Positions 27,115-37,524 of a DNA stretch of 64,000 bases are shown piece by piece. The notes beneath the pieces are model-generated. The model saw only the letters and a program-made list of their open reading frames with translations. It was not told where the DNA came from and did no database searches. This DNA comes from JAVDCA01 sp035293985. GTDB taxonomy: Bacteria > Pseudomonadota > Alphaproteobacteria > Rhizobiales > Xanthobacteraceae. Each line of letters starts with the position of its first letter. The first letter of the stretch is position 1. The DNA is taken from contig DATGLS010000014.1 in assembly GCA_035293985.1 (NCBI GenBank), positions 186,001-250,000 on the forward strand. The letters are read 5' to 3'. The position numbers and the translations under genes are program-made.

Positions 27115-27290
27115 TTGCGGCGGTGCCCCCTCCAAAATGTGCGGGGCCGTCCCCGACCCGCCGGCGCAGGCTTGCCTGCGCCACGTTGCAAATTGCGCAA
27201 GGGCCCCGGCGTCCACCTCGCCGCGGCATGCACGATTATGACACCATATCGAAGGGGTCCTAACCGGCCAATAACGGCTTGGCGGAGCGG

Positions 27291-28631
27291 TTAAATCCGT
27301 TCGAGCCGGGCGGCGAAGAAACCGTCGAGTCCGGCCATGCGCGGCTCCGCGTCGGGCCACTGGCAGGGCAGGGTGCGCAGCTCGCCGGCGGGGGTGATCA
27401 TGCCATGCAAGCCGCTGAATTCATTGACCGAAATTGGCCGACGGCGGACCTCAGGATGGTCTGCCAGGGCCGCCGCAATCATCTGCTCGCCTTCCTCCGG
27501 CTCGAGCGAGCAGGTGCAAAAGACGATGCATCCGCCCGGTCGCACCAACGTGATCGCCCGCTCGAGCAGCCGGCGCTGCAGGGCCGTCAGGGGGCCGAGG
27601 TCCGCCGCCCGCTTGAGCCAGGCAATGTCGGGATGGCGACGGATGGTGCCGCTCGAGGAGCATGGCGCGTCGATCAGCACGGCATCGAACGGCCCGCCGG
27701 TCCATTCGGCGGCATCGGCCGCGATCACCTCGGCGGCCAGTCCGCACCGCTCGAGGTTCTCGCGCAACCGGGCAAGCCGCGGCTCGGAGCGGTCGATCGC
27801 CGTCACATGCGCGCCGGCCTGGGCGAGCTGCAGCGTCTTGCCGCCCGGCGCGGCGCAGAAGTCGGCGACGCGCGCGCCCTTGATGTCGCCGAGCAGCCGC
27901 GCCGGCAGGGCGGCGGCGGCGTCCTGCACCCACCACGCGCCTTCGGCGAAGCCTGGCATCAGCGGCACCGGCCCGTGCGGCAGCGTGCGCAGCGAGCCGG
28001 TCGGCAGCACGCGGCCGCGCAGCTTGCCGGCCCACTCGGCGGCGTCGTCCTTGACGGTGAGATCGAGTGCCGGCTCGTTCGCATTCGCGGTCGCGATGGC
28101 GCGCGCCGTCGCCTCGCCGTAGGCTTCGCTCCATCGGCGCAGCAGCCATTCGGGCGTATCGAGCGCGGCCGGATCGCTCGCCGCCAGGCGCGCCGCCCCT
28201 TCGCGGGTCATTCGTCGCAGCACCGCGTTGATCAGTCCGGCGTAGCGCGCGGCCTGCCGATCGGCCTGGGCGATGCGCACCGAGAGGTCGACGGCCGCAT
28301 GCGCCGGCGCGTCCAGCAGCAGGATCTGCGCCGCGCCGATCAGGAGCGCGGTCTCGGCGCGTGGCGCGTCGCGGGGCAGGCCGCGCTCGAGAAAGCCGCC
28401 GATGACATGGCGCAGCGAGCCGAGTCGGCGCAGCACCGTGGCGACGATGCGCCGCACCAGCGCGCGGTCGCGGTCGGCGAGGTGGGCCAACGCCACATGC
28501 GCGCCGCGGCCGTCGAGCTGCTCGTCGAGCGGCCGGGCGCGCCGCAGCACGCCGTCGATGATGTCGGCGGCGACCCGCCGCGCCGCGAATCCGGGCGCGT
28601 CGTCGCGCGTCTGCTGCTGCGGGTGGCTCAT
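27291..28631 (-). CDS. rsmB: 16S rRNA (cytosine-967-C5) methyltransferase family protein
   Basis: 446 residues. An N-terminal NusB-like domain (ADRDRALVRRIVATVLRRLG; AVDLSVRIAQADRQAARYAGLINAVLRRM) is followed by the Rossmann methyltransferase. SAM motif I is VADFCAAPGGKTLQLA; the two catalytic cysteines lie in DAPCSSSGTIRRHPD and IVFCTCSLEPEEGE. All needed residues are present. It modifies 16S rRNA. It lies head-on before the heparinase-like gene on the same strand (177 bases apart). Confidence 0.93.
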   Translation of the reverse strand: MSHPQQQTRDDAPGFAARRVAADIIDGVLRRARPLDEQLDGRGAHVALAHLADRDRALVRRIVATVLRRLGSLRHVIGGFLERGLPRDAPRAETALLIGAAQILLLDAPAHAAVDLSVRIAQADRQAARYAGLINAVLRRMTREGAARLAASDPAALDTPEWLLRRWSEAYGEATARAIATANANEPALDLTVKDDAAEWAGKLRGRVLPTGSLRTLPHGPVPLMPGFAEGAWWVQDAAAALPARLLGDIKGARVADFCAAPGGKTLQLAQAGAHVTAIDRSEPRLARLRENLERCGLAAEVIAADAAEWTGGPFDAVLIDAPCSSSGTIRRHPDIAWLKRAADLGPLTALQRRLLERAITLVRPGGCIVFCTCSLEPEEGEQMIAAALADHPEVRRRPISVNEFSGLHGMITPAGELRTLPCQWPDAEPRMAGLDGFFAARLERI

Positions 28632-28741
28632 CCGGTCCCCACGCGCATGATCGCGAAGATGATCGCGAAGAGATCATGCGCAACGAATGTGTGCGTGCTA
28701 CGACATTGCGGATAGCGCGCGAACGCTTACGTGGTTCCGTG

Positions 28742-28954
28742 ATGACCGCGAAACATGACCAAGATTTGTCCGCCGCCTCGCCGGCGAAGAAGCTGACGCC
28801 CGCGGCCGAGCGCGCGCTCGCCGAAGCTGCCGCGCGCCGCGCCGAGATCGATCGCAAGGTTGCCGAGCAGCCGAAGGAATTGAGCGGGCGGGCTGGGCCC
28901 GAGCCGACGCGCTACGGCGATTGGGAAGCGAAGGGGATAGCCAGCGATTTTTGA
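28742..28954 (+). CDS. DUF1674 protein, SDHAF4-like succinate dehydrogenase assembly factor
   Basis: 70 residues. The C-terminus GPEPTRYGDWEAKGIASDF is the conserved block of DUF1674, the bacterial counterpart of mitochondrial SDHAF4, which helps flavinylated SdhA during assembly. The N-terminal part is Ala/Lys-rich and variable, as in relatives. It is divergent from rsmB. The start at 28742 fits the usual length; upstream in-frame codons add nothing family-like. Confidence 0.85.
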   Translation: MTAKHDQDLSAASPAKKLTPAAERALAEAAARRAEIDRKVAEQPKELSGRAGPEPTRYGDWEAKGIASDF

Positions 28955-28968
28955 GTGCTTGCTTTCTT

Positions 28969-29102
28969 CCCTTCCCCGCTTGCGGGGAGGAATACGCCCG
29001 AAGCGCGCAGGAGGGGGCAAGTCATGGATGCGAGCCATCATGGCCGGAGCAAGCGGCGCCCCCTCTCCCGCTCTCTCGCGCAAGCGCGGGGAGAGGGCCG
29101 CA
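28969..29102. repeat. Inverted-repeat family C, copy 1 (GGGGAGAGGGC type)
   Basis: Opposed arms of the type CTTCCCTTCCCCGCTTGCGGGGAGG and CCCCTCTCCCGC...GCGGGGAGAGGG flank GGAGCAAGCGGCGCCCCC. It fills the gap between the DUF1674 gene and the L,D-transpeptidase gene. Such GC-rich hairpins may end transcripts. Confidence 0.65.
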
Positions 29103-29117
29103 TGAGCCAGCCGTGAG

Positions 29118-29624
29118 CTATCGCGTCACGACGACCGTCGTTCCGACCGCGACGCGCTGATACAGGTCCGTAATGTCCGCGTTGTACATGCGGATGCAGC
29201 CGTGCGACACGAAATGGCCGACCGAGCCCGGCGTGTTGGTCCCGTGAATCGCGTATTCGCCGCCGATCAGCGTCAGGGCGGCGACGCCCATCGGATTGTG
29301 CGGCGAGCCGCCCGGGATCACGTCCGGCAAGCGCGGATTCTCCCGCTTGATGTCCGGCGGCGGCGCCCAGGCCGGATGGAGATACTTGCCGTCGATGCGC
29401 GAGGTGCCGGCCCACTGCTGGCCGGCGCGGCCGACGCCCACGACGTAGCGGATCGCCTGGCCGTTGCCGAGCACGTAGTAGAGCCGCCGCTCGCTGGTGT
29501 GGATCACGATGGTGCCCGCCGAGACGCCGGGATCGCTGAACGGGACGATCTCGCGCGCCTGTGCGGCGCCGACGACGAACGCAAACGCCACGGCCACGAG
29601 AGCCGCGAAACGATGAAGACGCAT
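29118..29624 (-). CDS. L,D-transpeptidase (ErfK/YbiS/YcfS/YnhG family)
   Basis: 168 residues with a signal peptide (cleavage near AQARE) and ribosome site GGGGAAG. The YkuD catalytic domain includes IVIHTSERRLYYVLGNGQAIRYVVGVGR, EYAIHGTNTPGSVGHFVSHGCIRMYN, in which the HGTN His and the SHGCIRM Cys are the active site. It makes 3-3 cross-links in peptidoglycan or links lipoproteins to it in the periplasm. It is a short single-domain version without LysM or PG-binding repeats. Confidence 0.93.
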   Translation of the reverse strand: MRLHRFAALVAVAFAFVVGAAQAREIVPFSDPGVSAGTIVIHTSERRLYYVLGNGQAIRYVVGVGRAGQQWAGTSRIDGKYLHPAWAPPPDIKRENPRLPDVIPGGSPHNPMGVAALTLIGGEYAIHGTNTPGSVGHFVSHGCIRMYNADITDLYQRVAVGTTVVVTR

Positions 29625-29751
29625 GTGAGCTTCCCCGCCCGATCCGAGAGAAAATCATAGTCCGAGTCGCGCGCGTGCCGCGTGCGAGCTCACAACATGG
29701 TAACCAAAGCGTAAAGATCGGCAGTGAGCCGTTGCTGCAGCGCGTCTTCGC

Positions 29752-29835
29752 CGTCATGCCCGGCCTTGTGCCGGGCATCCACGTCTTTGCGATGCCGGAA
29801 AGACGTGGGTGGCCGGGTCAGGCCCGGCCATGACG
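29752..29835. repeat. Palindromic repeat family A, copy 3
   Basis: A near-perfect copy: CGTCATGCCCGGCCTTGTGCCG... and its inverted arm GTGGGTGGCCGGGTCAGGCC, with ATCCACGTCTTT and AAGACGTG around the loop. It lies between the L,D-transpeptidase and acs genes. Confidence 0.85.
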
Positions 29836-29847
29836 CAGAGATTGCAA

Positions 29848-31806
<1,959 letters not shown>

Positions 31807-32002
31807 GACTTTTTCCTCCACGCTGCGGCGGCCTCGGTCGCCTCTTGGGCCGTAATTCCGCGGGCAATTCCTCGGGACTTGGTCTCTTTGAGACCGATTT
31901 GAGCCAATTATGCGCCACCGTCATCGGCAGCGACAAGGCACCGGTTGTCACACTTTGGTCGGGCACGAGGCGACGGCGCTGTCTGTCGCCGCCGCGGCCG
32001 CG

Positions 32003-32512
32003 TCACGGCGTCTTGAACTCCTGATCGGGGAAGCTCGAGGCTTCGGGCATCTTGATGACCACGAAGGCGTGGTCGAGCGCGGTGTGGCAGGAGTTGCAGC
32101 CGTCGGTCAGGTCCGAGTAGGCGGCGGCGGCGCGTTTGGGATCGCGGGCGCGGATCGCGTCGTCGAGGCCGCGCATCGCATCGCCGGTCATCGATTGAAT
32201 CGCCTCCGCGACGGTGACTTTCATGTATTTCGGCTGCACGGTCGCGACCGTGTTGAACGCCTGCGTCAGCTCCTTGTGCATATAGGCGGCGAGATCCCAG
32301 TTGCCGGCCTCAAGCGCGAGCCCGAGCTTGGCGTGGCGCGGCTGCACCAGCAGGTTCATCAGGTCGCCGACGCCGGGCACGTAGTTGAGCGCCGTGCTCG
32401 CGGGTCCGCCCCGGGTGGTGGGCGTCGGCGCCGGCGCCGGCGCCTGCGGGGTCTGCGCGACGGCCGCGACCACGATGGTCGCGACGGCGGCGGTGATCGG
32501 GATGGCCCGCAT
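32003..32512 (-). CDS. Exported protein with a single haem c motif
   Basis: 169 residues with a signal peptide and a Pro/Ala-rich spacer (residues 20-35). A CNSCH motif at 139-143, placed in a helical protein with TDGCNSCHTALDH, suggests covalent haem at a cytochrome c-like site (soluble, periplasmic). The rest (VGDLMNLLVQPRHAKLGLALEAGNWDLAAY; YMKVTVAEAIQSM) is helical. It follows the DUF1761 gene with two bases between stop and start, so they form an operon. Electron donor and acceptor are unknown. Confidence 0.82.
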   Translation of the reverse strand: MRAIPITAAVATIVVAAVAQTPQAPAPAPTPTTRGGPASTALNYVPGVGDLMNLLVQPRHAKLGLALEAGNWDLAAYMHKELTQAFNTVATVQPKYMKVTVAEAIQSMTGDAMRGLDDAIRARDPKRAAAAYSDLTDGCNSCHTALDHAFVVIKMPEASSFPDQEFKTP

Positions 32513-32514
32513 GG

Positions 32515-32937
32515 CTACTTCACTCCCATGGCGCCGATGATCGCCCCCATGATGACCAGCACCAGCAGATAATGCCCGGTGTCGATCGCGGTGAGCCGTG
32601 GGCTGCGCATCGCAAAGGCGTTGTTGGCGAGCATGGCGGTGAGCACGAAGCCGAACCAGCACAGCGCGCCCGTGATGGCGCCGTCCTTGGCGTCGACCAT
32701 GCCGAAATGGCCGAGAATGCCGGCGAGGGTCCATGCCATCACCAGATGGGTGATGAATACGAGCACGAACGGCCACCATGCGTACGGCCGCTTGCGGCAT
32801 TCCTCCATCTGGGCCGGCGTCATGCCGAGGGCCGCCGCCCAGATGCGGCCGAGCGACAAGTACCAGGCCGCGCCCGCGAGCCACGCCGCGACGGCCGCGA
32901 TCAGGATGGCGAGGTAGCTCACTCCGGCGAATGGCAT
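32515..32937 (-). CDS. DUF1761 membrane protein
   Basis: 140 residues from the ATG at 32937 (GGAGGAAC ribosome site); an upstream in-frame start at 32964 is less likely. It has four membrane segments, and the pattern YLAILIAAVAAWLAGAAWYLSLG followed by AALGMTPAQ and a late GHYLLVLVIMGAIIG matches DUF1761, a family of small membrane proteins with no known function. Coupled to the downstream haem-motif gene. Confidence 0.83.
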   Translation of the reverse strand: MPFAGVSYLAILIAAVAAWLAGAAWYLSLGRIWAAALGMTPAQMEECRKRPYAWWPFVLVFITHLVMAWTLAGILGHFGMVDAKDGAITGALCWFGFVLTAMLANNAFAMRSPRLTAIDTGHYLLVLVIMGAIIGAMGVK

Positions 32938-32971
32938 GGTGCGTTCCTCCCTCTCAGGGTTCATCTTAGCC

Positions 32972-33066
32972 CGTCATTGCGCGGGAAGCGAAGCAATCTC
33001 GAGCCGCGAGTCATGCGTTCGCGAATCGAGGTTGCTTCGGCGTGCTGCGCACGCCTCGCAATGACG
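32972..33066. repeat. Inverted-repeat family B, copy 1
   Basis: Arms CGTCATTGCGCGGGAAGCGAAGC and GCTTCG...CGCAATGACG flank a loop with a CGAGCCGCGAGTC stretch. It separates the DUF1761 operon from the Vgb-like operon on the same strand, where it could end transcription of the upstream operon. Another copy lies near 63.3 kb. Confidence 0.75.
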
Positions 33067-33068
33067 GC

Positions 33069-34706
33069 TCAATCCAGCGGCTCCAGCTTGACGATGCTGG
33101 CGTGGTGGTTGTTGCCGGCCCAGAACGTCGCCGGCGTCGTCGTTTCGTCGATGAAGATGCGACGGACATTGGTCGGGTGCGGCAGCAGGTACTCGACCGA
33201 CTGCCCGCTCGCCGGATCGAAGCGCAGCACGCGGTCGCTCGACATGCCGGCGCTCCACAGCATGCCGGTGCGGTCGAGATAGACGTCGTACGGATAGGTA
33301 AATGGCGTCGGCGCGTCCCACTCCTTGAAGTCTTCGCGTTTGGTGTCGAACATCGCCACTTTGTTGGCGGCGAACTCGGCGAACCACAGCCGGTCCTTGG
33401 CGTCCATCATGCCGCGGCGCGGACGTGAGCGCGGCGTCGGCGTCGGATAGAGCTGCGTGCGCAGCGTCTTGGCGTCGACGCGGCCGATGCTCTCGTCGCC
33501 GAAGTCCATGAAATAGAGATCGTTCTGCGCGTCCACGGCCATCCCGTAGGGCGAATGCAGGCGCCCCTTCGGCATGCCGACGAACGGATTGATGCGCTCA
33601 TAGCGGCCGCTCGCAAGATCGAGCCGCAGGATCTCGTGGGTCGAGACGTCGTTGGTCCATACCTTGCCGTCGACATCGGCGCGCGCGGGCATCAGCAGCG
33701 ACTGCTGGGTCGCATCCGTCATCATGTCGGGCGGGATCGGAAAGTAGCGGAATTTCTCCGTGCGCGGATCGAACCGCATCAGCCCGCTCTGGAACATCAT
33801 GGCGAGCCACCAGTTGCCGTCCGCGTCCGGCTCGAGCGCGAGCGCGCCGGCCGGGAAATTCGGCTTCGGCAGGTCGTAGCGAAACTCGGCATGCGCGCCG
33901 GTCTTCGGGTCGAGCCGGCCGATATAGGGCTCCACGAAGTTCGAGTACCAGACGTAGCCCTGCGCATCGCGGCGCACGTCGTGCGGCGCGATCGTCGGGC
34001 GCGGCAGTGCATATTCGGTGATGATCACACGCGTCGCGCGGCCATGCGGGCGCGGCAGCGTTTTGAGCGGATAGGTCCAGGTCTCGCGCCCCGCGAGGTT
34101 GATGGTGGCGACGTAGTCGGCGAGCTCGCGCGCCTTGCTCTGCGACATCTCGCGCTTGGCGACGCGCAGCTGCGGATGCTGCGTGGTCGAGTTGTTGGCG
34201 TAATTCTCCATGCGGGCGAGCACGCCCATGAGCTGGTCGGCCGTATATTTCGAACGCGCGACGCGCTCGAGCGTGTGGCAGCTCATGCATTCGATCAGCG
34301 GCCGCTTCTGCTCGGCAGTGCCCGGCATGCTGATCAGCCATTCGGTGCTCGTGAGTTGCGCCGCGAGATCGGTGGCGGGCCGCAGCCGCAGATCGGCGGT
34401 CGCGGTGCGCCCCGTGGCGACTTCTGCACTCGCCGGCGCCGCAAGCTCGTAGCCGACCGCGCGGATCGTCAGCGTATATGTCGCGGCCGGCAGCCGATCG
34501 GCGGGAAACGCGTAGCGGCCGTGGGCGTCGGTCACCACCGTGACGGTGATCGATGAGCCCGTGGCGTGCGCGCTCACCAGCACGCCCTCCATCGCGCCCT
34601 CCTGCGCCGACGTGACCTCGCCGGTCAGCACGGACGATTGTGCCGTGGCGGCGCCGGCCCAGAACGCGAGCAGGAGCGCGGACGCGACGACGCATCGCCA
34701 CGTCAT
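33069..34706 (-). CDS. Vgb-like beta-propeller protein with carboxypeptidase-regulatory and haem domains
   Basis: 545 residues from the ATG at 34706, whose first base overlaps the stop of the upstream gene (ATGA). A signal peptide (cleavage near ATAQS) is followed by a carboxypeptidase-regulatory-like beta-sandwich (about 25-110), a cytochrome c-like haem motif CMSCH at 140-144, and a beta-propeller of the virginiamycin-B-lyase/SMP-30 type with repeated blocks such as GNWWLAMMFQSGLMRFDPRTEKFRYFP and NDLYFMDFGDESIGRVD. It is probably a periplasmic haem protein of an oxidation system. Last gene of a four-gene operon. Confidence 0.84.
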   Translation of the reverse strand: MTWRCVVASALLLAFWAGAATAQSSVLTGEVTSAQEGAMEGVLVSAHATGSSITVTVVTDAHGRYAFPADRLPAATYTLTIRAVGYELAAPASAEVATGRTATADLRLRPATDLAAQLTSTEWLISMPGTAEQKRPLIECMSCHTLERVARSKYTADQLMGVLARMENYANNSTTQHPQLRVAKREMSQSKARELADYVATINLAGRETWTYPLKTLPRPHGRATRVIITEYALPRPTIAPHDVRRDAQGYVWYSNFVEPYIGRLDPKTGAHAEFRYDLPKPNFPAGALALEPDADGNWWLAMMFQSGLMRFDPRTEKFRYFPIPPDMMTDATQQSLLMPARADVDGKVWTNDVSTHEILRLDLASGRYERINPFVGMPKGRLHSPYGMAVDAQNDLYFMDFGDESIGRVDAKTLRTQLYPTPTPRSRPRRGMMDAKDRLWFAEFAANKVAMFDTKREDFKEWDAPTPFTYPYDVYLDRTGMLWSAGMSSDRVLRFDPASGQSVEYLLPHPTNVRRIFIDETTTPATFWAGNNHHASIVKLEPLD

Positions 34707-35125
34707 TTGGGCGGCGGCGCGGCTTGCTGCTTCGCCATCAGGCAGTCGACCTCGACCGGCGCCCCCGGGTCGTTCGACAGCTTGCGCCGCACCGTGCGCT
34801 CGAGCTTGTAGCCGTCGACCGAGCAGGCGATCTCCACGGCGTTCGGATCGACATCCTTGGCGAAACCGGTGAACTTGAAATGCCCCTGCGCGTCGGCGCG
34901 CATCACGAAGCTGGTATTGCCGCCCTTGAGCGAGGCCGTCACCTTGGCGTCGGGCATCGCCCGCCCGCGATTGTCGAGATCCTTGACGATGCCGAAAAAA
35001 GGCGTGCCGACGTCCGCATCGTCGGGCTCGTCGAGGCCCGAGCCGCCCGCCCATGCGACCGGCATGATCGCGAGAAGGATCGCGACGCTGGCGGCCAGGC
35101 GGGCGGAAAGGGAAGCGCGCGTCAT
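34703..35125 (-). CDS. Exported carboxypeptidase-regulatory-like protein
   Basis: 140 residues with a signal peptide (cleavage near AWAGG). The single beta-sandwich domain has PFFGIVKDLDNRGRAMPDAKVTASLKGGNTSFVMRADAQGHFKFTGF, the pattern of carboxypeptidase-regulatory domains. A similar domain opens the next gene, and the two overlap by four bases, so they are a coupled pair. The partner of this domain and its ligand are unknown. Confidence 0.8.
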   Translation of the reverse strand: MTRASLSARLAASVAILLAIMPVAWAGGSGLDEPDDADVGTPFFGIVKDLDNRGRAMPDAKVTASLKGGNTSFVMRADAQGHFKFTGFAKDVDPNAVEIACSVDGYKLERTVRRKLSNDPGAPVEVDCLMAKQQAAPPPK

Positions 35126-35134
35126 CCTGTGCCC

Positions 35135-35476
35135 CTAACGCAGGAAATAGCCGCGCAGAATATACCCGATCAGCGCGATCATCGCGACCGGTACGAGCCA
35201 CACCAGCACCGCGCTGGCGCGCTCGACCGGCCTTGCCGGCAGCGCGAGGGAAAGCGCCGCGACCGCGCCGGCGCCGAGCGCCGACGTGAGCAGCCAGCCG
35301 TACCAGTACATGGCCGGCCCCTCCTTCGGCGGGTCGACCAGCACGGCCCATTGGCCAAGCTGCGGATGATAGGTGAGAAGCGCGAGGTTGTAGTTGACGC
35401 TCGCGATGTAGATCGCCGCGAACGCGATCGAGAACACCGGCAAGGCTCGTGCGGCATTGGCGCGTGCGATGGTCAT
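35135..35476 (-). CDS. Small membrane protein of unknown function
   Basis: 113 residues with about three membrane segments. The pattern NYNLALLTYHPQLGQWAVLVDPPKEGPAMYWYGWL in the middle faces the periplasm and is probably the functional part. Coupled to the next gene upstream (35473-35937) by a four-base overlap and to the exported carboxypeptidase-regulatory-like gene by a ten-base gap. No family is recognised. Confidence 0.75.
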   Translation of the reverse strand: MTIARANAARALPVFSIAFAAIYIASVNYNLALLTYHPQLGQWAVLVDPPKEGPAMYWYGWLLTSALGAGAVAALSLALPARPVERASAVLVWLVPVAMIALIGYILRGYFLR

Positions 35477-35937
35477 GAGCCGAACCCGCGGATGTTGTTG
35501 AGCACGTGGCCGGTGAGGAATCCGTACCAGACGATCGCGGCGAGGAGGCCGGTGACGATCGTGCGCGTCGCCGCCTGCTCCTTCGCGCCCGCATATTTCC
35601 AATAGTACCAATAGGCCGGCAGCAGGCCGAGGCCGATGCTGATCATGTGCTCCTTGAGTTCGAACGCGCCTTCCGGACCGTAGAGGCGGAAATCGTGCAG
35701 CGTCGTGCGGACGCTCAGCCGATACTCGGGATAGACGAGGCTGCCGACGATGGCGGTGAGCACGTACAGCACGATGATCGCATTGGTGTAGGTCATCGAC
35801 GGAACCGAGCGCAGGCTCGACACGAACGAGCCGGTGCGCTGACGCGCCGGCCATAGCACGCTGATCGTCTGATGCGTCAGCGCCCCGAGCAGCGTCACGG
35901 CCGCGAGGCTGTGAATGATGAGCAGGAACGTGATCAC
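35473..35937 (-). CDS. Membrane protein, first gene of the Vgb-like operon
   Basis: 154 residues with four membrane segments, starting ITFLLIIHSLAAVTLLGALTHQTISVLW. His residues in the first and last helices (IIHSLA, GALTHQT, TGHVLNN) could hold haem b, but this is inference. It is the first gene of an operon of four genes, each coupled to the next by a short gap or overlap. No family is recognised. Its job is likely tied to the exported Vgb-like haem protein. Confidence 0.72.
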   Translation of the reverse strand: MITFLLIIHSLAAVTLLGALTHQTISVLWPARQRTGSFVSSLRSVPSMTYTNAIIVLYVLTAIVGSLVYPEYRLSVRTTLHDFRLYGPEGAFELKEHMISIGLGLLPAYWYYWKYAGAKEQAATRTIVTGLLAAIVWYGFLTGHVLNNIRGFGS

Positions 35938-36002
35938 GCATTTCCTCCGCGACCGGCTTCTTGGACTCTTCTCGCGGTCTTGGACGAAAGACTAACGCCG
36001 GC

Positions 36003-36425
36003 TCATGTGCCCTTCAATCCGCCCATGGCGCAGACCTGCTTCCACTCCGCTGCCGTCACGGGCTGCACCGAGAGGCGCGACTGCTTGACCAGCGCCATGT
36101 CGGCGAGCTTGGGCTCGGCCTTGATCGCCGCGAGCGTCACCGGCGTCGGCATCGGCGCCACCGCCTTGAGGTCGACGGCGACGAACATCTTGCTCTTGTC
36201 GGTCGGGTCGGGGAAATGCTCGCGCGTCACCTCGGCGACGCCGACGATCTCCTTGCCGGCACCCGAGTGATAGAAGAAGGCGCGGTCGCCCTTCGCCATC
36301 TTCATCAGGTTCTGCTTGGCGGTATGGTTGCGCACGCCGGTCCACGCCGTCCCCTTGGCGCCGGCCTCGACCTGCTGCTGCCACGACCACGCGTCCGGTT
36401 CCGATTTCACCAGCCAGTACGCCAT
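36003..36425 (-). CDS. EVE-domain protein
   Basis: 140 residues, a single EVE domain: YWLVKSEPDAWSW at the start, TAWTGVRNHTAKQNLMKMAKGDRAFFYHSG and GKEIVGVAEVTREHFPDPTD. The family is related to PUA and YTH domains and is thought to bind modified nucleic-acid bases. It follows gpsA on the same strand with a repeat copy between, so it may still be on the tsaD-gpsA transcript. Confidence 0.92.
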   Translation of the reverse strand: MAYWLVKSEPDAWSWQQQVEAGAKGTAWTGVRNHTAKQNLMKMAKGDRAFFYHSGAGKEIVGVAEVTREHFPDPTDKSKMFVAVDLKAVAPMPTPVTLAAIKAEPKLADMALVKQSRLSVQPVTAAEWKQVCAMGGLKGT

Positions 36426-36440
36426 CGTTTCCGCCTCCCT

Positions 36441-36528
36441 CGTCATGCCCGGCGAAGGCCGGGCATCCACGTCTTTGCGTCGCGCAGAATGAAAGACGTG
36501 GATGGCCGGGACAAGCCCGGCCATGACG
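36441..36528. repeat. Palindromic repeat family A, copy 4
   Basis: A clear copy: CGTCATGCCCGGCGAAGGCC with ATCCACGTCTTTGCG, then AAAGACGTGGATGGCCGGG and CCGGCCATGACG. It lies between gpsA and the EVE-domain gene. Confidence 0.88.
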
Positions 36529-36535
36529 TTCTTCT

Positions 36536-37519
36536 TCACTCTCCTCGCAGCGGGCGCGTCAGCAGCGCTTCCGTCGCGGTATCGACGCTGAGCGTGCCGT
36601 CGAGCACGGCCGCGACAGCGGCGGCGACCGGCATGTCGATCCTCTGCTCGGTCGCCATGTCGATCAGCACCGACGCCGTGAATGCGCCCTCGGCGAGCGC
36701 GCCGTGCGCGGCTGCCGCGGGCTCCTCGCCCTTGCCGATGGCGACGCCGAGCGAGAAGTTGCGCGACTGCGGGCTCGAGCAGGAGAGGATCAGGTCGCCG
36801 AGGCCGGACAATCCCGTCAGCGTCTCGCTGCGTGCGCCATAGGCCTTGCCGAAGCGCATCAGCTCGGCAAAGCCGCGCGTCGTCAGCGCGGCCGCGGCGC
36901 TCGCGCCGAGGCCGCGTCCGGCGACGATGCCGGCGCCGATCGCCAGCACGTTCTTCGCCGCGCCGCCGATCTCGACGCCGCGCAGGTCGGTCGTGTGGTA
37001 GGGGCGGAACGTCGGCGAGCCGAGCGCACGGGCGAGCGCCTCGGCGGTCTTGCGCTCGCGTGCCGCAAGCGCCACCGCGGTCGGCATTCCGCGCGCCACG
37101 TCGGCCGCGAAGCTCGGGCCCGACAGAATGGCCGGCACCGCCTCGGGCGCGCATTCGGCGATCACCTCGGTCATGAACTTGCGGGTGCCGCGCTCGATCC
37201 CCTTGGCACATGCGATCACCGGCGTGCCGGGGCGAATCGCGCGCGTGAGCGCGCTTGCGGCCGACCGCAGCGCCTGTGCCGGCACGACGAGCAACACCGC
37301 GTCGGCGGCACCGAGCTCGGCGCCGCCGTCCGTCACCGCGATGCGCTCGTCGAGCCGCACGCCCGGCAGGCGGCGGCTCTCGCGCATCCCGCGCATCGAC
37401 GCGACCGCATCCGGCGTGCGCGCGATCAGCGCGACCTGGCGCCCGGCACGGGCCGCCGCATTGGCGAGTGCCGCGCCCCAGGCGCCGGCGCCCACCACGG
37501 CGATGCGGTCGAATGTCAT
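36536..37519 (-). CDS. gpsA: NAD(P)-dependent glycerol-3-phosphate dehydrogenase
   Basis: 327 residues. The Rossmann start is IAVVGAGAWGAALANAAARAG; the catalytic-domain pattern is EIGGAAKNVLAIGAGIVAGRGLG with the active-site Lys, followed by TRGFAELMRFGKAYG and LSGLGDLILSCSS. It makes sn-glycerol-3-phosphate for phospholipids. The ATG is at 37519, only five bases after the tsaD stop, so the genes are co-transcribed. Confidence 0.95.
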   Translation of the reverse strand: MTFDRIAVVGAGAWGAALANAAARAGRQVALIARTPDAVASMRGMRESRRLPGVRLDERIAVTDGGAELGAADAVLLVVPAQALRSAASALTRAIRPGTPVIACAKGIERGTRKFMTEVIAECAPEAVPAILSGPSFAADVARGMPTAVALAARERKTAEALARALGSPTFRPYHTTDLRGVEIGGAAKNVLAIGAGIVAGRGLGASAAAALTTRGFAELMRFGKAYGARSETLTGLSGLGDLILSCSSPQSRNFSLGVAIGKGEEPAAAAHGALAEGAFTASVLIDMATEQRIDMPVAAAVAAVLDGTLSVDTATEALLTRPLRGE

Positions 37520-37524
37520 TGCGG

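Noticed and set aside
34707..35594. Upstream extension of the Vgb-like gene to an 841-residue frame
   Set aside because: The extra residues are an Arg-rich shadow of three real upstream genes. A signal peptide starts at the ATG at 34706, which overlaps the previous stop.
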